Positions 33,984 through 42,601 are shown, counted from the first letter of the stretch. The stretch: 46,325 nt of DNA from CAYVQZ01 sp964453435 (GCA_964453435.1 CAYVQZ010000047.1:1-46325); one strand, 5' to 3'. The notes: generated by a model from the letters alone, not told the origin. Made by a program: numbers and translations.

Positions 33984-36005
33984 GTGGCGCTGACACGCAG
34001 AGAAACGATCGCGGCGGAACCTGGGGGCGGGCGCCGGAGTCGCCGGGGCGCAAGGTCACAGCTTCTGGCGGCGACCTTTTTCTTGCTCTGTTCGTATCTG
34101 CTGATATCTCCTTTCAACATTGCCGACAGCATAAATCCTTGGCTGGATGGCGATTACGGAATGCTGACGCATAACGCGATTCGCATTCTTAAAGGGGACA
34201 TGCTTTACAGGGACATCTGGACGGTTTATGGTCCGGCGGCGGATAATTTTGTTGCCCTTATATTCCGGTTGTTGGGCGATAATTTGCGGTCGCTGAGAAC
34301 CGTTTTGGCTTTGGCGGGAACGGCAACCGGATTGCTTGTGTTTTATTTTGGCCGGTCATTAACGTCCGGATGGATTGCGGCGGCGGTCACGGCGCTTGTC
34401 TTTTTTCTGGGTCCGGTGACCGTGAATTTTCCCTATCCAAACTGGTTTTGCATTCCTCTTGGGCTGGGCATGGTGCTCTTTGAGCATTGCGGATGGAAGA
34501 ACAAGAGCGTGGTTCCCCGGCTGTTGGCCGGAGCGATGGCGGGGTTGCTGTTCTCTTTCAAACCGAATTGGGGCGTTTTTGCGCTCCAAGCTCTTTTTTG
34601 TATCCAGGCTCTGGGGATGCTTCTGAACTCCGGAACGGAATCGCGTTTTTGCCTGAGAGGCGCTTCGGCGGCTTGGTTTTTATTGGCTTTATTGCTGAGC
34701 GCTCCCGCACTGTCGCTCATCCTGATAAGAGACCATTTTATTCCTCGAAACATACTCTTCTTTACGGCGCCAACTGTCGCAATCATCGCGGCAGGGCTCG
34801 CGGCATATGCCCGGAAGGTGAGAACGGATTGCACCGTTATTATCAGTTTGACTCCATTGATATTGTCATCGGTCGGTTTCGGAGCAATCGTGGTTCCTCT
34901 TTTCGGATATTACGCGCTGGAAATCGGGGTTTTCGAGTTCTATCGTATGCTTGCGTCTTCCGCGAAAATATTTGCTCGCGCAGCCTATCTCCTTCCCGGT
35001 TCGTACTCTTGGGAAGCGCTATTGCTGATCGGAATAATTTGCTTTCAAGCAATCCTGCTGTTGTTCCGGGGAGCGCCGCGTTTCCTCAAAACCGCAGTCG
35101 GATTAAGCGCCTGGGCATTTGGGATTTTCCTCGTTTATCGGATTATTCTTGTTTTAAGTCGCGGAGTATTGGCTGCGCCTGCCGGTTATGGCAGTTACGA
35201 TAAGTGGGCTTTTCAAATTGTCTCATACATTCCACTTTCCATTCACCTTGGGCTGGCGTTCGTTTTCATACGTGATATCAATCACCTCGATTCAGTCGCA
35301 GGAAAAAGGCTTCATCTTTTGCTCTCGCTTTGGATATATTCCGTGATGACATTCCACGTCCTTTATCCGGTGTCCGATATTTATCATCTCATTTGGGTCA
35401 TGCCCCCCGTGATGGCGCTGGGAAGCGTCTTTCTCTTTCGCTCGACCCAATATTGGGGAGTCACTTCCGCCAACGAGAAGGCGTCCAGGTGGCTAAGTCG
35501 TATCAAGCTTGTTCCGGCTCTTGTCCTGCCCTGCGTGGTTGGAGTATTTTTCGGAATGCCTTTCTTTACGTATTTTTTTCGCCTCCAGCTATCGCCACTT
35601 CGCGTCAGCGTTCGTGAATTTGCCGACATCGAATCGCCGCGGGCCGGAGTTCTGATGCCGAAACACAGGGCAAAGGCGGTCAGTGTGGTAGTGAACTTTG
35701 TCACCGGTTACAGCAGGCCCGAAGAATTTATATTCGATATGACAGGGTCATTCTTTTATTTCCTCGCCGACCGCCGAAGTCCCGTGCGCTGGGGACACTT
35801 TTCGTTCCCCGACTTCCTGTCGGAGGAAGATGTCGCCACGATTATTGAGCGACTGAAAGAGTTGAGACCCGGAATAATTGTCTCATCGCATGAGGCCGAC
35901 AGAAATTTCTCCGCATCTTACCCAAAGCTGTTTCAGTACATCCAAACCAATTATAAGTTCGGGGCCAACTTTGAAGAATATATCGTTTATTTCCGAGTGA
36001 CCTGA
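33984..36005 (+). CDS. polytopic membrane protein, GT-C glycosyltransferase-like
   Basis: Membrane protein of 673 residues with about ten to twelve hydrophobic helices and a C-terminal soluble tail (about 560-673). The first extracytoplasmic loop has DGDYGMLTHNAIRILKGDMLYRDIWTVYGP, whose acidic pair and following aromatic/Arg residues resemble GT39/GT83-like C-type glycosyltransferases that use polyprenyl-phosphate sugars. The start is GTG 33984, with an AGGGATTGGGA upstream. Its coding sequence has long T-rich stretches unlike neighbouring genes, which could indicate transfer from elsewhere. Donor and acceptor unknown. Confidence 0.7.
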   Translation: MALTRRETIAAEPGGGRRSRRGARSQLLAATFFLLCSYLLISPFNIADSINPWLDGDYGMLTHNAIRILKGDMLYRDIWTVYGPAADNFVALIFRLLGDNLRSLRTVLALAGTATGLLVFYFGRSLTSGWIAAAVTALVFFLGPVTVNFPYPNWFCIPLGLGMVLFEHCGWKNKSVVPRLLAGAMAGLLFSFKPNWGVFALQALFCIQALGMLLNSGTESRFCLRGASAAWFLLALLLSAPALSLILIRDHFIPRNILFFTAPTVAIIAAGLAAYARKVRTDCTVIISLTPLILSSVGFGAIVVPLFGYYALEIGVFEFYRMLASSAKIFARAAYLLPGSYSWEALLLIGIICFQAILLLFRGAPRFLKTAVGLSAWAFGIFLVYRIILVLSRGVLAAPAGYGSYDKWAFQIVSYIPLSIHLGLAFVFIRDINHLDSVAGKRLHLLLSLWIYSVMTFHVLYPVSDIYHLIWVMPPVMALGSVFLFRSTQYWGVTSANEKASRWLSRIKLVPALVLPCVVGVFFGMPFFTYFFRLQLSPLRVSVREFADIESPRAGVLMPKHRAKAVSVVVNFVTGYSRPEEFIFDMTGSFFYFLADRRSPVRWGHFSFPDFLSEEDVATIIERLKELRPGIIVSSHEADRNFSASYPKLFQYIQTNYKFGANFEEYIVYFRVT

Positions 36006-36384
36006 CATCGAAACATGATCATTGCAGGAACACCCTTTCATTCTGAACCGCTTTGCAAACTCATCGCATCATCTTTTTGTTCGCCTGCTCGATAAAGCGA
36101 CAGTGTTGGCTTCGGGAAGGTCTTGGAATTCGGGCTAGGCAATCAGGTGGCTTTGATTTTCTGCCTTCGCATCTTCGAGCCTTTGCGCCTCTGGTTTCGG
36201 TTAATGACCGCGCCCGCAATCCATTTGACTTATCCGGCTCGGTCTATTATGCTTTTCACTGATTCGGCCGTGCGGCGCGCTTGTTTCATTGCGTCCGGGC
36301 CGGAGAAAACGCTCACTTGTTTATACACGCGGGGAAATACGATATCGTTGAACCAAGCCAACACAACGAGAGGAGGCAACAACA
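36006..36384. other. leader and promoter region of the MaoC gene
   Basis: About 380 bp with no gene. It contains the promoter described at 36225-36253 and a leader of about 125 nt before the MaoC start. I see no repeat copy or RNA structure. Confidence 0.5.
36225..36253 (+). promoter_or_regulatory. promoter of the MaoC gene
   Basis: TTGACT (36225-36230), 17-bp spacer, TATGCT (36248-36253). The start of transcription would be near 36260. A ribosome site (GAGGAGG) lies just before the ATG at 36385. Confidence 0.7.
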
Positions 36385-36849
36385 ATGGCCGCTGAAGTGC
36401 TGCCCATCGAAAAGATGAAGGAACGGGTCGGACAGGAAATCGGTTTGAGCGACTGGGTGGAGATCGACCAGAAGCGAATCAACGACTTCGCCGACTGCAC
36501 GGGAGACCACCAGTGGATTCACGTTGACGAAGAAGCCGCCGCCAAGGGCCCCTTCGGCAAGACAATCGCGCACGGCTATCTCACCGTTTCGCTGTTTCCC
36601 CTTTTTTCGTCCGGCATCTCGGTGATTCCCGAAGGCACGATGATGGCGATCAACTATGGCATGAACAAGCTCCGCTTCATCAATCCCGTGCCGGTCGGGT
36701 CGAAAATCAGGGACCGGATGACCCTCTCGAACGTGGAAGAAAAGGGCGGCGGGCGAGTTCTCGTTTCAACGGGGCATACGGTCGAGATCGAGGGCGAAGA
36801 CAAACCGGCATGCGTCGCCGAGACGCTCACGATGTTCTTCACCCAGTAG
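36385..36849 (+). CDS. MaoC-like (R)-specific enoyl-CoA hydratase
   Basis: Hot-dog fold protein of 154 residues in the MaoC hydratase family, which hydrates enoyl-CoA to (R)-3-hydroxyacyl-CoA. The catalytic Asp-His pair is in TGDHQWIHVDEEAA (Asp41, His46), followed by GPFGKTIAHGYLTVSL. The substrate chain length is unknown. It is separated from the downstream SDR by repeat element E and a palindrome, so cotranscription is uncertain. Confidence 0.92.
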   Translation: MAAEVLPIEKMKERVGQEIGLSDWVEIDQKRINDFADCTGDHQWIHVDEEAAAKGPFGKTIAHGYLTVSLFPLFSSGISVIPEGTMMAINYGMNKLRFINPVPVGSKIRDRMTLSNVEEKGGGRVLVSTGHTVEIEGEDKPACVAETLTMFFTQ

Positions 36850-36992
36850 CGCGCGCGAACAACGCCGGCAATCTGCCTCGCGATTGGTCAGGGCTTGCTC
36901 ATTCCGGGAACACGGAATCACGCGGAGGGTTGTCCTTCGGCCCATAAATCCATGTCCCCGGAATTGCCCCCCAGGAGCGATGCTCTCGGTTC

Positions 36993-37035
36993 GGTTATTG
37001 GGGGACACCATGCGGCATGGTGTCCCCCAATAACC
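36993..37035. repeat. 43-bp near-perfect palindrome
   Basis: Two 21-bp arms are exact inverted copies around a single central G (37014): the left arm runs 36993-37013 and the right 37015-37035. The arms contain GGGGGACACC/GGTGTCCCCC, echoing the GGGGAC boxes of the dispersed element, so this may be an end or derivative of that family. It would form a strong hairpin or cruciform. Confidence 0.9.
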
Positions 37036-37157
37036 CGCATCACCAACCGTGGGACAGATTCACTGTGCCCCAAGCCGCCCGTCTCTCTTCAGTCAGCGAA
37101 GAAAGACGCCTCACATGACCGGCGGTACGGAGGGGTACGAGTCGCCCCTGCGAGTTT

Positions 37158-37324
37158 GTCCCACGGTTGGAAATCCATGCTTCGGGGGCAGTCCACCAAT
37201 CTATCCCGCGAATTGCGCGGTCACGCGAAGCGCGTGATTCGCTCAGCGCAGAAAAGGCGGTGGATGCCGTAATTGGGTGCAGCCCCCTGCGCTGGCTTCT
37301 CGACAATATGAGCAATCGTGGGAC
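37158..37324 (+). repeat. dispersed hairpin element, copy E
   Basis: Element of 167 bp from GTCCCACGGTT (37158) to AATCGTGGGAC (ending 37324). Its inner stems are CCGCG-aattg-CGCGG and TCACGCG-aag-CGCGTGA. A further right-hand end (AACCGTGGGAC, 37045-37055) lies 100 bp to the left, so at least one other element has decayed here. Confidence 0.85.
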
Positions 37325-37373
37325 GGATTCCTGCGGTTTTTTTTGACCTGCGTGGGAATAAGGAGGAGGAATC

Positions 37374-38135
37374 ATGGGAGTAAGTTTCGATCTTGACGGC
37401 CGAGTCGCCGTGGTAACCGGGGCCAGTCGGGGCATCGGCGAATCAATAGCGCGAACGCTGGCCGAGTACGGGGCCAGGGTGGTCGTGTCATCGCGAAAAC
37501 AGAGCTCGCTCGATGCGGTTGCCGCATCCATCAACGAAGCGGGCGGAGAAGCCTTTCCCGTCGCCTGCCACACCGGCAAGCTGGACATGATCGATGCGCT
37601 CTTCGACCAGGTAATGGAGAAGTACGGCAGGGTGGATATTCTCGTGAACAACGCCGCCACGAATCCCTACTTCGGCAATATTCTCAATATCTCCGAGAGC
37701 GCATATGACAAGACGTTCGAGGTGAACACGAAAGGATATTTCTTCATGGCCCAGCGCGCGGCCAAAATCATGGTCGAACAGAAGAAAGGCTCCATCGTCA
37801 ACATCTCTTCGGTCGCGGGTATCCGGGCCTCTCTCATGCAGGCGGTCTATGGGATGACGAAGGCCGCGGTCGTTTTGATGACAAAAGCGTACGCGAAAGA
37901 GTTGGGCCCCTTCGGCGTGCGCTGCAACGCCATTTGTCCCGGCCTGACCGAGACCCACTTTGCGAGCGTGCTGATCGAGACCGAGGAGATATATAATATC
38001 GCCATCGAAAGCATTCCGCTGAAGCGGCATGCCCAGCCAACCGAGATAGCAGGGGCGGCGCTGTACCTTGCATCCGATGCCTCGAGCTTCACCACCGGCT
38101 CGGTTGTCGTTGTCGACGGCGGGGGAACGGCATAG
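37374..38135 (+). CDS. short-chain dehydrogenase/reductase
   Basis: Classical SDR of 253 residues. The cofactor motif TGASRGIG (15-22), NNAA (92-95), Ser145/146 and the catalytic YGMTK (Tyr159, Lys163) are all present, followed by PG and the usual GGG end. It reduces a keto group or oxidises an alcohol with NAD(P)(H); a 3-hydroxyacyl-CoA/ACP or sugar substrate is possible. Its start is preceded by AAGGAGGAGGAATC. It may work with the MaoC hydratase, but a repeat lies between them. Confidence 0.93.
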   Translation: MGVSFDLDGRVAVVTGASRGIGESIARTLAEYGARVVVSSRKQSSLDAVAASINEAGGEAFPVACHTGKLDMIDALFDQVMEKYGRVDILVNNAATNPYFGNILNISESAYDKTFEVNTKGYFFMAQRAAKIMVEQKKGSIVNISSVAGIRASLMQAVYGMTKAAVVLMTKAYAKELGPFGVRCNAICPGLTETHFASVLIETEEIYNIAIESIPLKRHAQPTEIAGAALYLASDASSFTTGSVVVVDGGGTA

Positions 38136-38427
38136 AAGAGTGGGAAACTTTCCGGTTCTTCCGGAATTCGATTGGCGGCGTCGGCGCCCGAAGCAGAAAG
38201 CATCAGACTCTTGCCCGCGCTTTTTCATTCTCGCCCTGAACACGCTGCCAATCACATCGCGAACATACTGCTCGTCTATCCGGCCGAAGACGGCTTCTTC
38301 GCGGGAGCGTGCCGGCGGACGGAAACGAGCCGCATTGTCGCGGAAAAGACGCTACCCGCGCAAAAGGGGGGGTAAAACCCGCTATGGCGGAACAACGCCC
38401 GCAAAGCGACGGCTGCATCGTCGGGTG
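38136..38427. other. gene-free region
   Basis: About 290 bp between the convergent SDR and nucleoside hydrolase genes. I see only a G-rich run near 38366 and a few short hairpins, no gene, repeat copy or clear terminator. Confidence 0.4.
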
Positions 38428-39405
38428 TCAGGAATCCGCGATTCGCTCGAGCAGGAAGCGCTCGAAACGATGCGGGTCGACGTAGAAGGCGGCGTGTGCG
38501 TTCGGCTCGCCCGTCTTGCCCCGGGCGAAGGGTCGCAAATCGGCGACGCTCATTCCTGTGGTCAGTTCTCCCGCCGTTTCCACCTGCACGTGAACTCGTC
38601 TGGTTCCGACAAAGCTTGAATCGATGGCGACCATGACGGCGAGCGGGTCGTGCAGACAGCAGCCGTGATAGCCTTCTCGTTGACAATAGAATTCCATGAC
38701 TCGCTTCGTCGAGTCGCGGAGGAACCGGTTGAGCTTTGTCCTCTTCTTGGTTGCGTTCAGGAGGTCGGCTCGGCTGAGCCGGGCGCTTCGGGTTACGTCG
38801 AGGCCCACCAGCGTAATGGGTATTCCCGATTGGATGACTTCGCTGGCCGCTTCGGGATCGCAGAAGAAATTGAACTCGGCCGCCGGTGTCACGTTCCCCG
38901 GAACGCTGTAGGCGCCTCCCATGGTGACTATCGACTTCACGTGTTGTCCCATTCTCGGGTCAATCGTCAGCGCGGTCGCCAGGTTGGTGAGTGGGCCCAG
39001 AGTGATGATTGTCAGTTCGCCCGAATATCGGGCGGCCAGCTCGCATATCAGTTCCGGCGCGAACTTTGCCACCGGCCTCAGCCTCGGCTTCGGGTATCTT
39101 CTTTCTCCCGATGAATCCTTCAGGTACGATATTTCTCCCAAACCGTCGCGTCCGTGCACCGAAATGCTCGGATGCGGCTCCCTCTTGATGGGTTTGTCGG
39201 CTCCCCGAGCCAGAGGCGGCGGATTTGACAAACCAAGAACCTCCAGAACGAGAAGCGCATTCTCGGTTCCCTGCTCGAGGCCCGTGTTCCCGTTGACCGT
39301 AGTAATTGCTTCCACTTGGAGTTCCGGCGACCTGAGCGCGAGTATTATGGCGAGAGCGTCGTCCACGCCGGGGTCCGTGTCAATGATCACTCGTTCCGCT
39401 GTCAT
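38428..39405 (-). CDS. inosine/uridine-preferring nucleoside hydrolase
   Basis: Enzyme of 325 residues in the IunH family, which cleaves the N-glycosidic bond of ribonucleosides to release base and ribose. The Ca2+-binding motif DTDPGVDDALAI is at 9-20, with the segments NGNTGLEQGTENAL, ITLGPLTNLATAL and the catalytic-loop His in LHDPLAVM. Length is normal. Base specificity (purine or pyrimidine) is not clear. The divergent gap to the next gene is filled by repeat copies F and G. Confidence 0.94.
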   Translation of the reverse strand: MTAERVIIDTDPGVDDALAIILALRSPELQVEAITTVNGNTGLEQGTENALLVLEVLGLSNPPPLARGADKPIKREPHPSISVHGRDGLGEISYLKDSSGERRYPKPRLRPVAKFAPELICELAARYSGELTIITLGPLTNLATALTIDPRMGQHVKSIVTMGGAYSVPGNVTPAAEFNFFCDPEAASEVIQSGIPITLVGLDVTRSARLSRADLLNATKKRTKLNRFLRDSTKRVMEFYCQREGYHGCCLHDPLAVMVAIDSSFVGTRRVHVQVETAGELTTGMSVADLRPFARGKTGEPNAHAAFYVDPHRFERFLLERIADS

Positions 39406-39466
39406 ATTTAATCTCCCCGAAACACTCTGTAGTCAAGACGATTCGAAAAACTCCCCAGACTAATGC

Positions 39467-39600
39467 GTCTCACGATTGCACATTTATTCCAAATGCCTGC
39501 GCAGCGCGGCGGAGCCGCAACCAAGTTTCGCTTCGGGGACAGTCCCGATTCTACGGCACTTCGTGCCCGTAAATCTGGGACAGTCCCCTTCGCTCTGTAT
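39467..39600. repeat. dispersed hairpin element, copy F (one end missing)
   Basis: The left end GTCTCACGATT (39467) and the core hairpin (39535-39588) are present, but the right terminal repeat is not found. The core arms pair GGGGACAGTCCC with GGGACAGTCCCC around the inner stem GGCAC-ttc-GTGCC. Confidence 0.8.
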
Positions 39601-39853
39601 GGCATTATCGCCCTTGACATTGTGAAACTCGCGGCGTTAAAGTCACGACACGCATTCAAGAAATTAACGGTTAGCAATGCAGGGAGACACATCCTTCGGT
39701 CCATCTATCGACGCGAGATAACCGACGAAATTTTTCTCTGGTCTGGCATCATATTACAGCAGCGCAGGACCGGTCAGACTCTCATGGTACCACTGTGTCC
39801 GGAGTCCGTCAAATAAGAGCGCCTTTCGGGTCTTGATTGTGCCGCTGGAATCT

Positions 39854-40007
39854 GTCCCACGATTGCCCGGCGCAGGGGACTCCACCCAATTACGGAGCCC
39901 TCCGTCTTTTGCGCTGAGCGAATCACGCGCTTCGCGTGACCACGCATTCGCGGGATAGAATCGGGACTGTCCCCGGAGCGAGTAACTTTTGCCATGAATC
40001 GTGGGAC
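39854..40007 (-). repeat. dispersed hairpin element, copy G
   Basis: Element of 154 bp with exact 11-bp terminal inverted repeats GTCCCACGATT (39854-39864) and AATCGTGGGAC (39997-40007). The inner stem is TCACGCG-ctt-CGCGTGA. It is the cleanest short copy. It lies upstream of the DUF2939-like gene. Confidence 0.9.
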
Positions 40008-40188
40008 ATACTCGCTGGAGTTCTTTGTTCGGAACGGCTTCGCAGACCAGCTCTCACCGGCCCTCCCCACAACGGCCGCCGCGGTGCGCTTATCGGCGTT
40101 TGGCGCCAAGAAACGTCCTCATCGCGTGTGTTTGACGATGGGGCTCTTTGCGGAAAGAGCGCCCGTAACCTGCTTTTCCGCATTGAGT

Positions 40189-40243
40189 TAGCCTTAAGGC
40201 TATCAGATAGTTAATTGATAGAATAACTTCGGCACGGTATATG
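40189..40243 (+). promoter_or_regulatory. promoter with flanking palindromes, DUF2939-like gene
   Basis: TTGATA (40215-40220), 17-bp spacer, TATATG (40238-40243). Just upstream is a perfect 14-bp palindrome TAGCCTTAAGGCTA (40189-40202), overlapped by CTATC-a-GATAG (40200-40210). These could bind a regulator next to the -35 box. Confidence 0.5.
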
Positions 40244-40294
40244 CATACTTTGGGAGGATTAATGCGGAAACTCTTCCGGTTGGAGGATACCTCT

Positions 40295-41329
40295 ATGAAA
40301 AAAGCGCTGGCGATGATAATCCTTATTGGCGTTGCGGCGGCGGTAACAGTGGCGAGCGGGTTGCTCGGCTATCGACAGCATGCTCAGGGTCCGAAGTATT
40401 CGCTGTTTCAGGCCCAAGAGGCGATTGCCAGGCACGACGCCGAAATGTTTGATAAGTACGTGGATGTGGATGGCGTTGTGACCAGCCTGATCGACCAGAT
40501 TCTCGAAGTCTCTTTGAGCGAGCATGGCTCGAGGAGCGATTGGATGAAGTCCGAGAAGGCTGTGGCCGCCTACAAGCCGAAAATTATCAACATAGGTCGG
40601 GAACAGCTTGTTGACTTCATCAAGAGCGGCAAGTTTCAGATGGAAAAGAAAAAGGTTGGCGCGAGCGGCCCCGAATTTTCGCTGGTGAACGTCTGGAGCA
40701 GGTCGGGCGGCGACCGGGTCCAATTCAAGGGGATTGAATACGTGAAGGAAGAAGGCCCGAAAGCTCTTGCGGGGCTGAAATTTTACCATAAGGAATATGA
40801 CAGAATATTGGTGCTGGAGCTGGAGATGGCAATTAAGGGCGACTACTGGCAAGTCTCGCGGCTCAGCAACTTTTCCGAGTATATGAAACAGATTAACGCC
40901 TTGGAACTGGCAAGAACAGCAAGAATTAATGAGCAAATCAAGGAAGACTTGAAGCGTATGCTCATAGTCGAAGGATTTGACAAATCCAGCACGCGAGACG
41001 ACTGGGGCATCGGCAAGAAGGTTATTGTGGAGCTGAAGCTCAAAAACCAGGGCCAGAAAGAAATAGCGCAGTATTGCGTAAAGGTTCGGTGCAGCTCATC
41101 CGAAGGCGGGGAACTGGCAAACCTCACCGTTACCGGGAGCAACGAGATCGCGCCCGGCCAGACGGGGCGGGCGGTGTGGATCAAAGACATGAACACGTTC
41201 GAGCCCGCCGACAAGATGCTGTACGAGATTCCGCGCTCGCACCTGAAAATCAGCGCCGACATCGAGTATATCCAATTCAAGGACCGGAGCGAACTGGCCC
41301 CGTTTTCCGTGGACCAGCCCTGGATTTAG
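40295..41329 (+). CDS. membrane-anchored DUF2939-like protein
   Basis: Protein of about 344 residues with an N-terminal signal/anchor (KALAMIILIGVAAAVTVASG) and a periplasmic domain that begins YSLFQAQEAIARHDAEMFDKYVD, as in DUF2939 proteins of unknown function. The C-terminal third (about 235-344) looks like a beta-rich, Ig-like domain (VIVELKLKNQGQKEIAQYCV). Two starts have ribosome sites: ATG 40295 (GGAGG at 40282) and ATG 40262 (GGGAGGA at about 40252). I prefer 40295 because it gives a compact signal peptide and the promoter leaves almost no leader before 40262. Confidence 0.6.
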   Translation: MKKALAMIILIGVAAAVTVASGLLGYRQHAQGPKYSLFQAQEAIARHDAEMFDKYVDVDGVVTSLIDQILEVSLSEHGSRSDWMKSEKAVAAYKPKIINIGREQLVDFIKSGKFQMEKKKVGASGPEFSLVNVWSRSGGDRVQFKGIEYVKEEGPKALAGLKFYHKEYDRILVLELEMAIKGDYWQVSRLSNFSEYMKQINALELARTARINEQIKEDLKRMLIVEGFDKSSTRDDWGIGKKVIVELKLKNQGQKEIAQYCVKVRCSSSEGGELANLTVTGSNEIAPGQTGRAVWIKDMNTFEPADKMLYEIPRSHLKISADIEYIQFKDRSELAPFSVDQPWI

Positions 41330-41469
41330 GGAGCGCGTTTCGGACGTTTCGGGGAGAGCGTATCTGAATTTGTCTAACGACCTGGCGTTTCGTGTTTATT
41401 AGGAAGCAGTGCATCTGTCTCGTGGTTCGTGGCGCAGGTTGTCCACTCGGGGCACAGAAACAGGCGCCC
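41330..41469. other. convergent gap, no feature
   Basis: About 140 bp between the DUF2939-like gene and exbD. It holds a weak echo of the dispersed-element end (GTCTCGTGGTT near 41417) but no complete copy, and no clear terminator for either gene. Confidence 0.4.
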
Positions 41470-41877
41470 TCATTTTTCCGTTTTCGGGATATCCGTCAAG
41501 GAAACGATGCGGCGGATGCCGCTCTGGCGTGATATATCCATGGCTCGAATGACGAAGCCATACGGCACCCCTTTATCCGCCTTCAGCACAAGCGTCGCAT
41601 CCGGCTTTGTCGCGGCCTTCCTCAGCGCGCGTTGCAACGTCTCCTCCTGAATCGGCGATTCGTTCAAAAACATCTTCCCCTCTTTGTTTATGGTGAGCGT
41701 GAGAGGCTGTAACTTGCTCGGTTCCGCCGTGCTCGCGGTGGGAAGCTCGAGTTTTATTCCCGGATGCTCGGCGAATGTGGTGGAGACCATAAAGAAAATG
41801 AGCAGGAGGAACATCACGTCGATGAGCGACGTGATGTTGATTGTGGGTCGTTTCCTTTTTCGCGCACGGATTTCCAT
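41470..41877 (-). CDS. exbD: ExbD/TolR-type biopolymer transport protein
   Basis: Protein of 135 residues with one N-terminal helix and a periplasmic domain. The start RKRPTINITSLIDVMFLLLIFF carries the conserved Asp of the proton path (in LIDVMF). It partners ExbB to energise TonB. It is the last gene of the leftward tonB-exbB-exbD operon, 12 bp after exbB. Confidence 0.93.
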   Translation of the reverse strand: MEIRARKRKRPTINITSLIDVMFLLLIFFMVSTTFAEHPGIKLELPTASTAEPSKLQPLTLTINKEGKMFLNESPIQEETLQRALRKAATKPDATLVLKADKGVPYGFVIRAMDISRQSGIRRIVSLTDIPKTEK

Positions 41878-41889
41878 GATGACAGCGGC

Positions 41890-42540
41890 TCAGTCGCTCA
41901 CCCGCAGGCTTTCTTCGACTTCGGCGCGCGAAAGCCCGTAGAGCTTATGGATCAGTATATTCGCATATCGCTCGATGGCAAGCATGATCTCGTCCACGCG
42001 TTTCGAGTAGTAGCTGTGCGCCACGAGAGAAGGGATGGCGATGAACAGTCCGACAATCGTCGTTATGAGAGCCTCGGATATGCCTCCCGAAAGGACAGAG
42101 GCTTCTCCAATCCCGGTTTCGACGATTACATTGAAAACATGGAAAATGCCCAGAACCGTGCCGAGCAATCCGAGCAGCGGGGATATTCCCGTGATGATCT
42201 CGAGCATGAGAAGGCCGCGCTCGAGATGGCCGACTTCCTGCCGGGCGGCGGCCTGGATCATCTCGACATTCTCGGAACGGGGCAGCCCTCGGTTCGCCAG
42301 GCCGGTTTTAATCACGCGCGCGAACGGTGTGTTCACCCGCTCGCACACGGCCACGGAAGTTATCATTTCCTGATTACCCTCCAGCCGTTCGACAAGACCT
42401 GCGATCTCAGGATGTATGAGCCTGCGCATTCGGAGGGTGTACGCTTTCTCGATTATGATTGCGAGCGCCAGGATCGAGCAGATAAGCAGCGGAATCATGG
42501 TGAAGCCGCCCGCTCGAAACAGATGAAACGCAGTTTCCAA
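41890..42540 (-). CDS. exbB: ExbB/TolQ/MotA-type proton channel protein
   Basis: Inner-membrane protein of 216 residues with three helices. The family segment LEIITGISPLLGLLGTVLGI and the later GGISEALITTIVGLFIAIPS are typical. With ExbD it forms the proton channel that drives TonB. The start is TTG 42540, with GGGAGAG upstream; the first ATG in frame is internal to the N-terminal helix region. Confidence 0.93.
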   Translation of the reverse strand: METAFHLFRAGGFTMIPLLICSILALAIIIEKAYTLRMRRLIHPEIAGLVERLEGNQEMITSVAVCERVNTPFARVIKTGLANRGLPRSENVEMIQAAARQEVGHLERGLLMLEIITGISPLLGLLGTVLGIFHVFNVIVETGIGEASVLSGGISEALITTIVGLFIAIPSLVAHSYYSKRVDEIMLAIERYANILIHKLYGLSRAEVEESLRVSD

Positions 42541-42601
42541 TTTTCTCTCCCTCAGCGGGTTCGGTCAGGGTGTCACCGATGCTCGCGCCAATTTCTCACC
42601 A

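Noticed and set aside
33578..34132. Leftward frame of 184 codons before the GT-C-type gene
   Set aside because: Overlaps the 5' end of a clear membrane protein and matches no family.
39463..39816. Rightward frame of 117 codons
   Set aside because: Begins inside repeat copy F and is made largely of repeat sequence.
2461..40007. Interpretation of the dispersed elements as a CRISPR array
   Set aside because: Copies are kilobases apart, 154-223 bp long, occur in both orientations and have no regular spacers.
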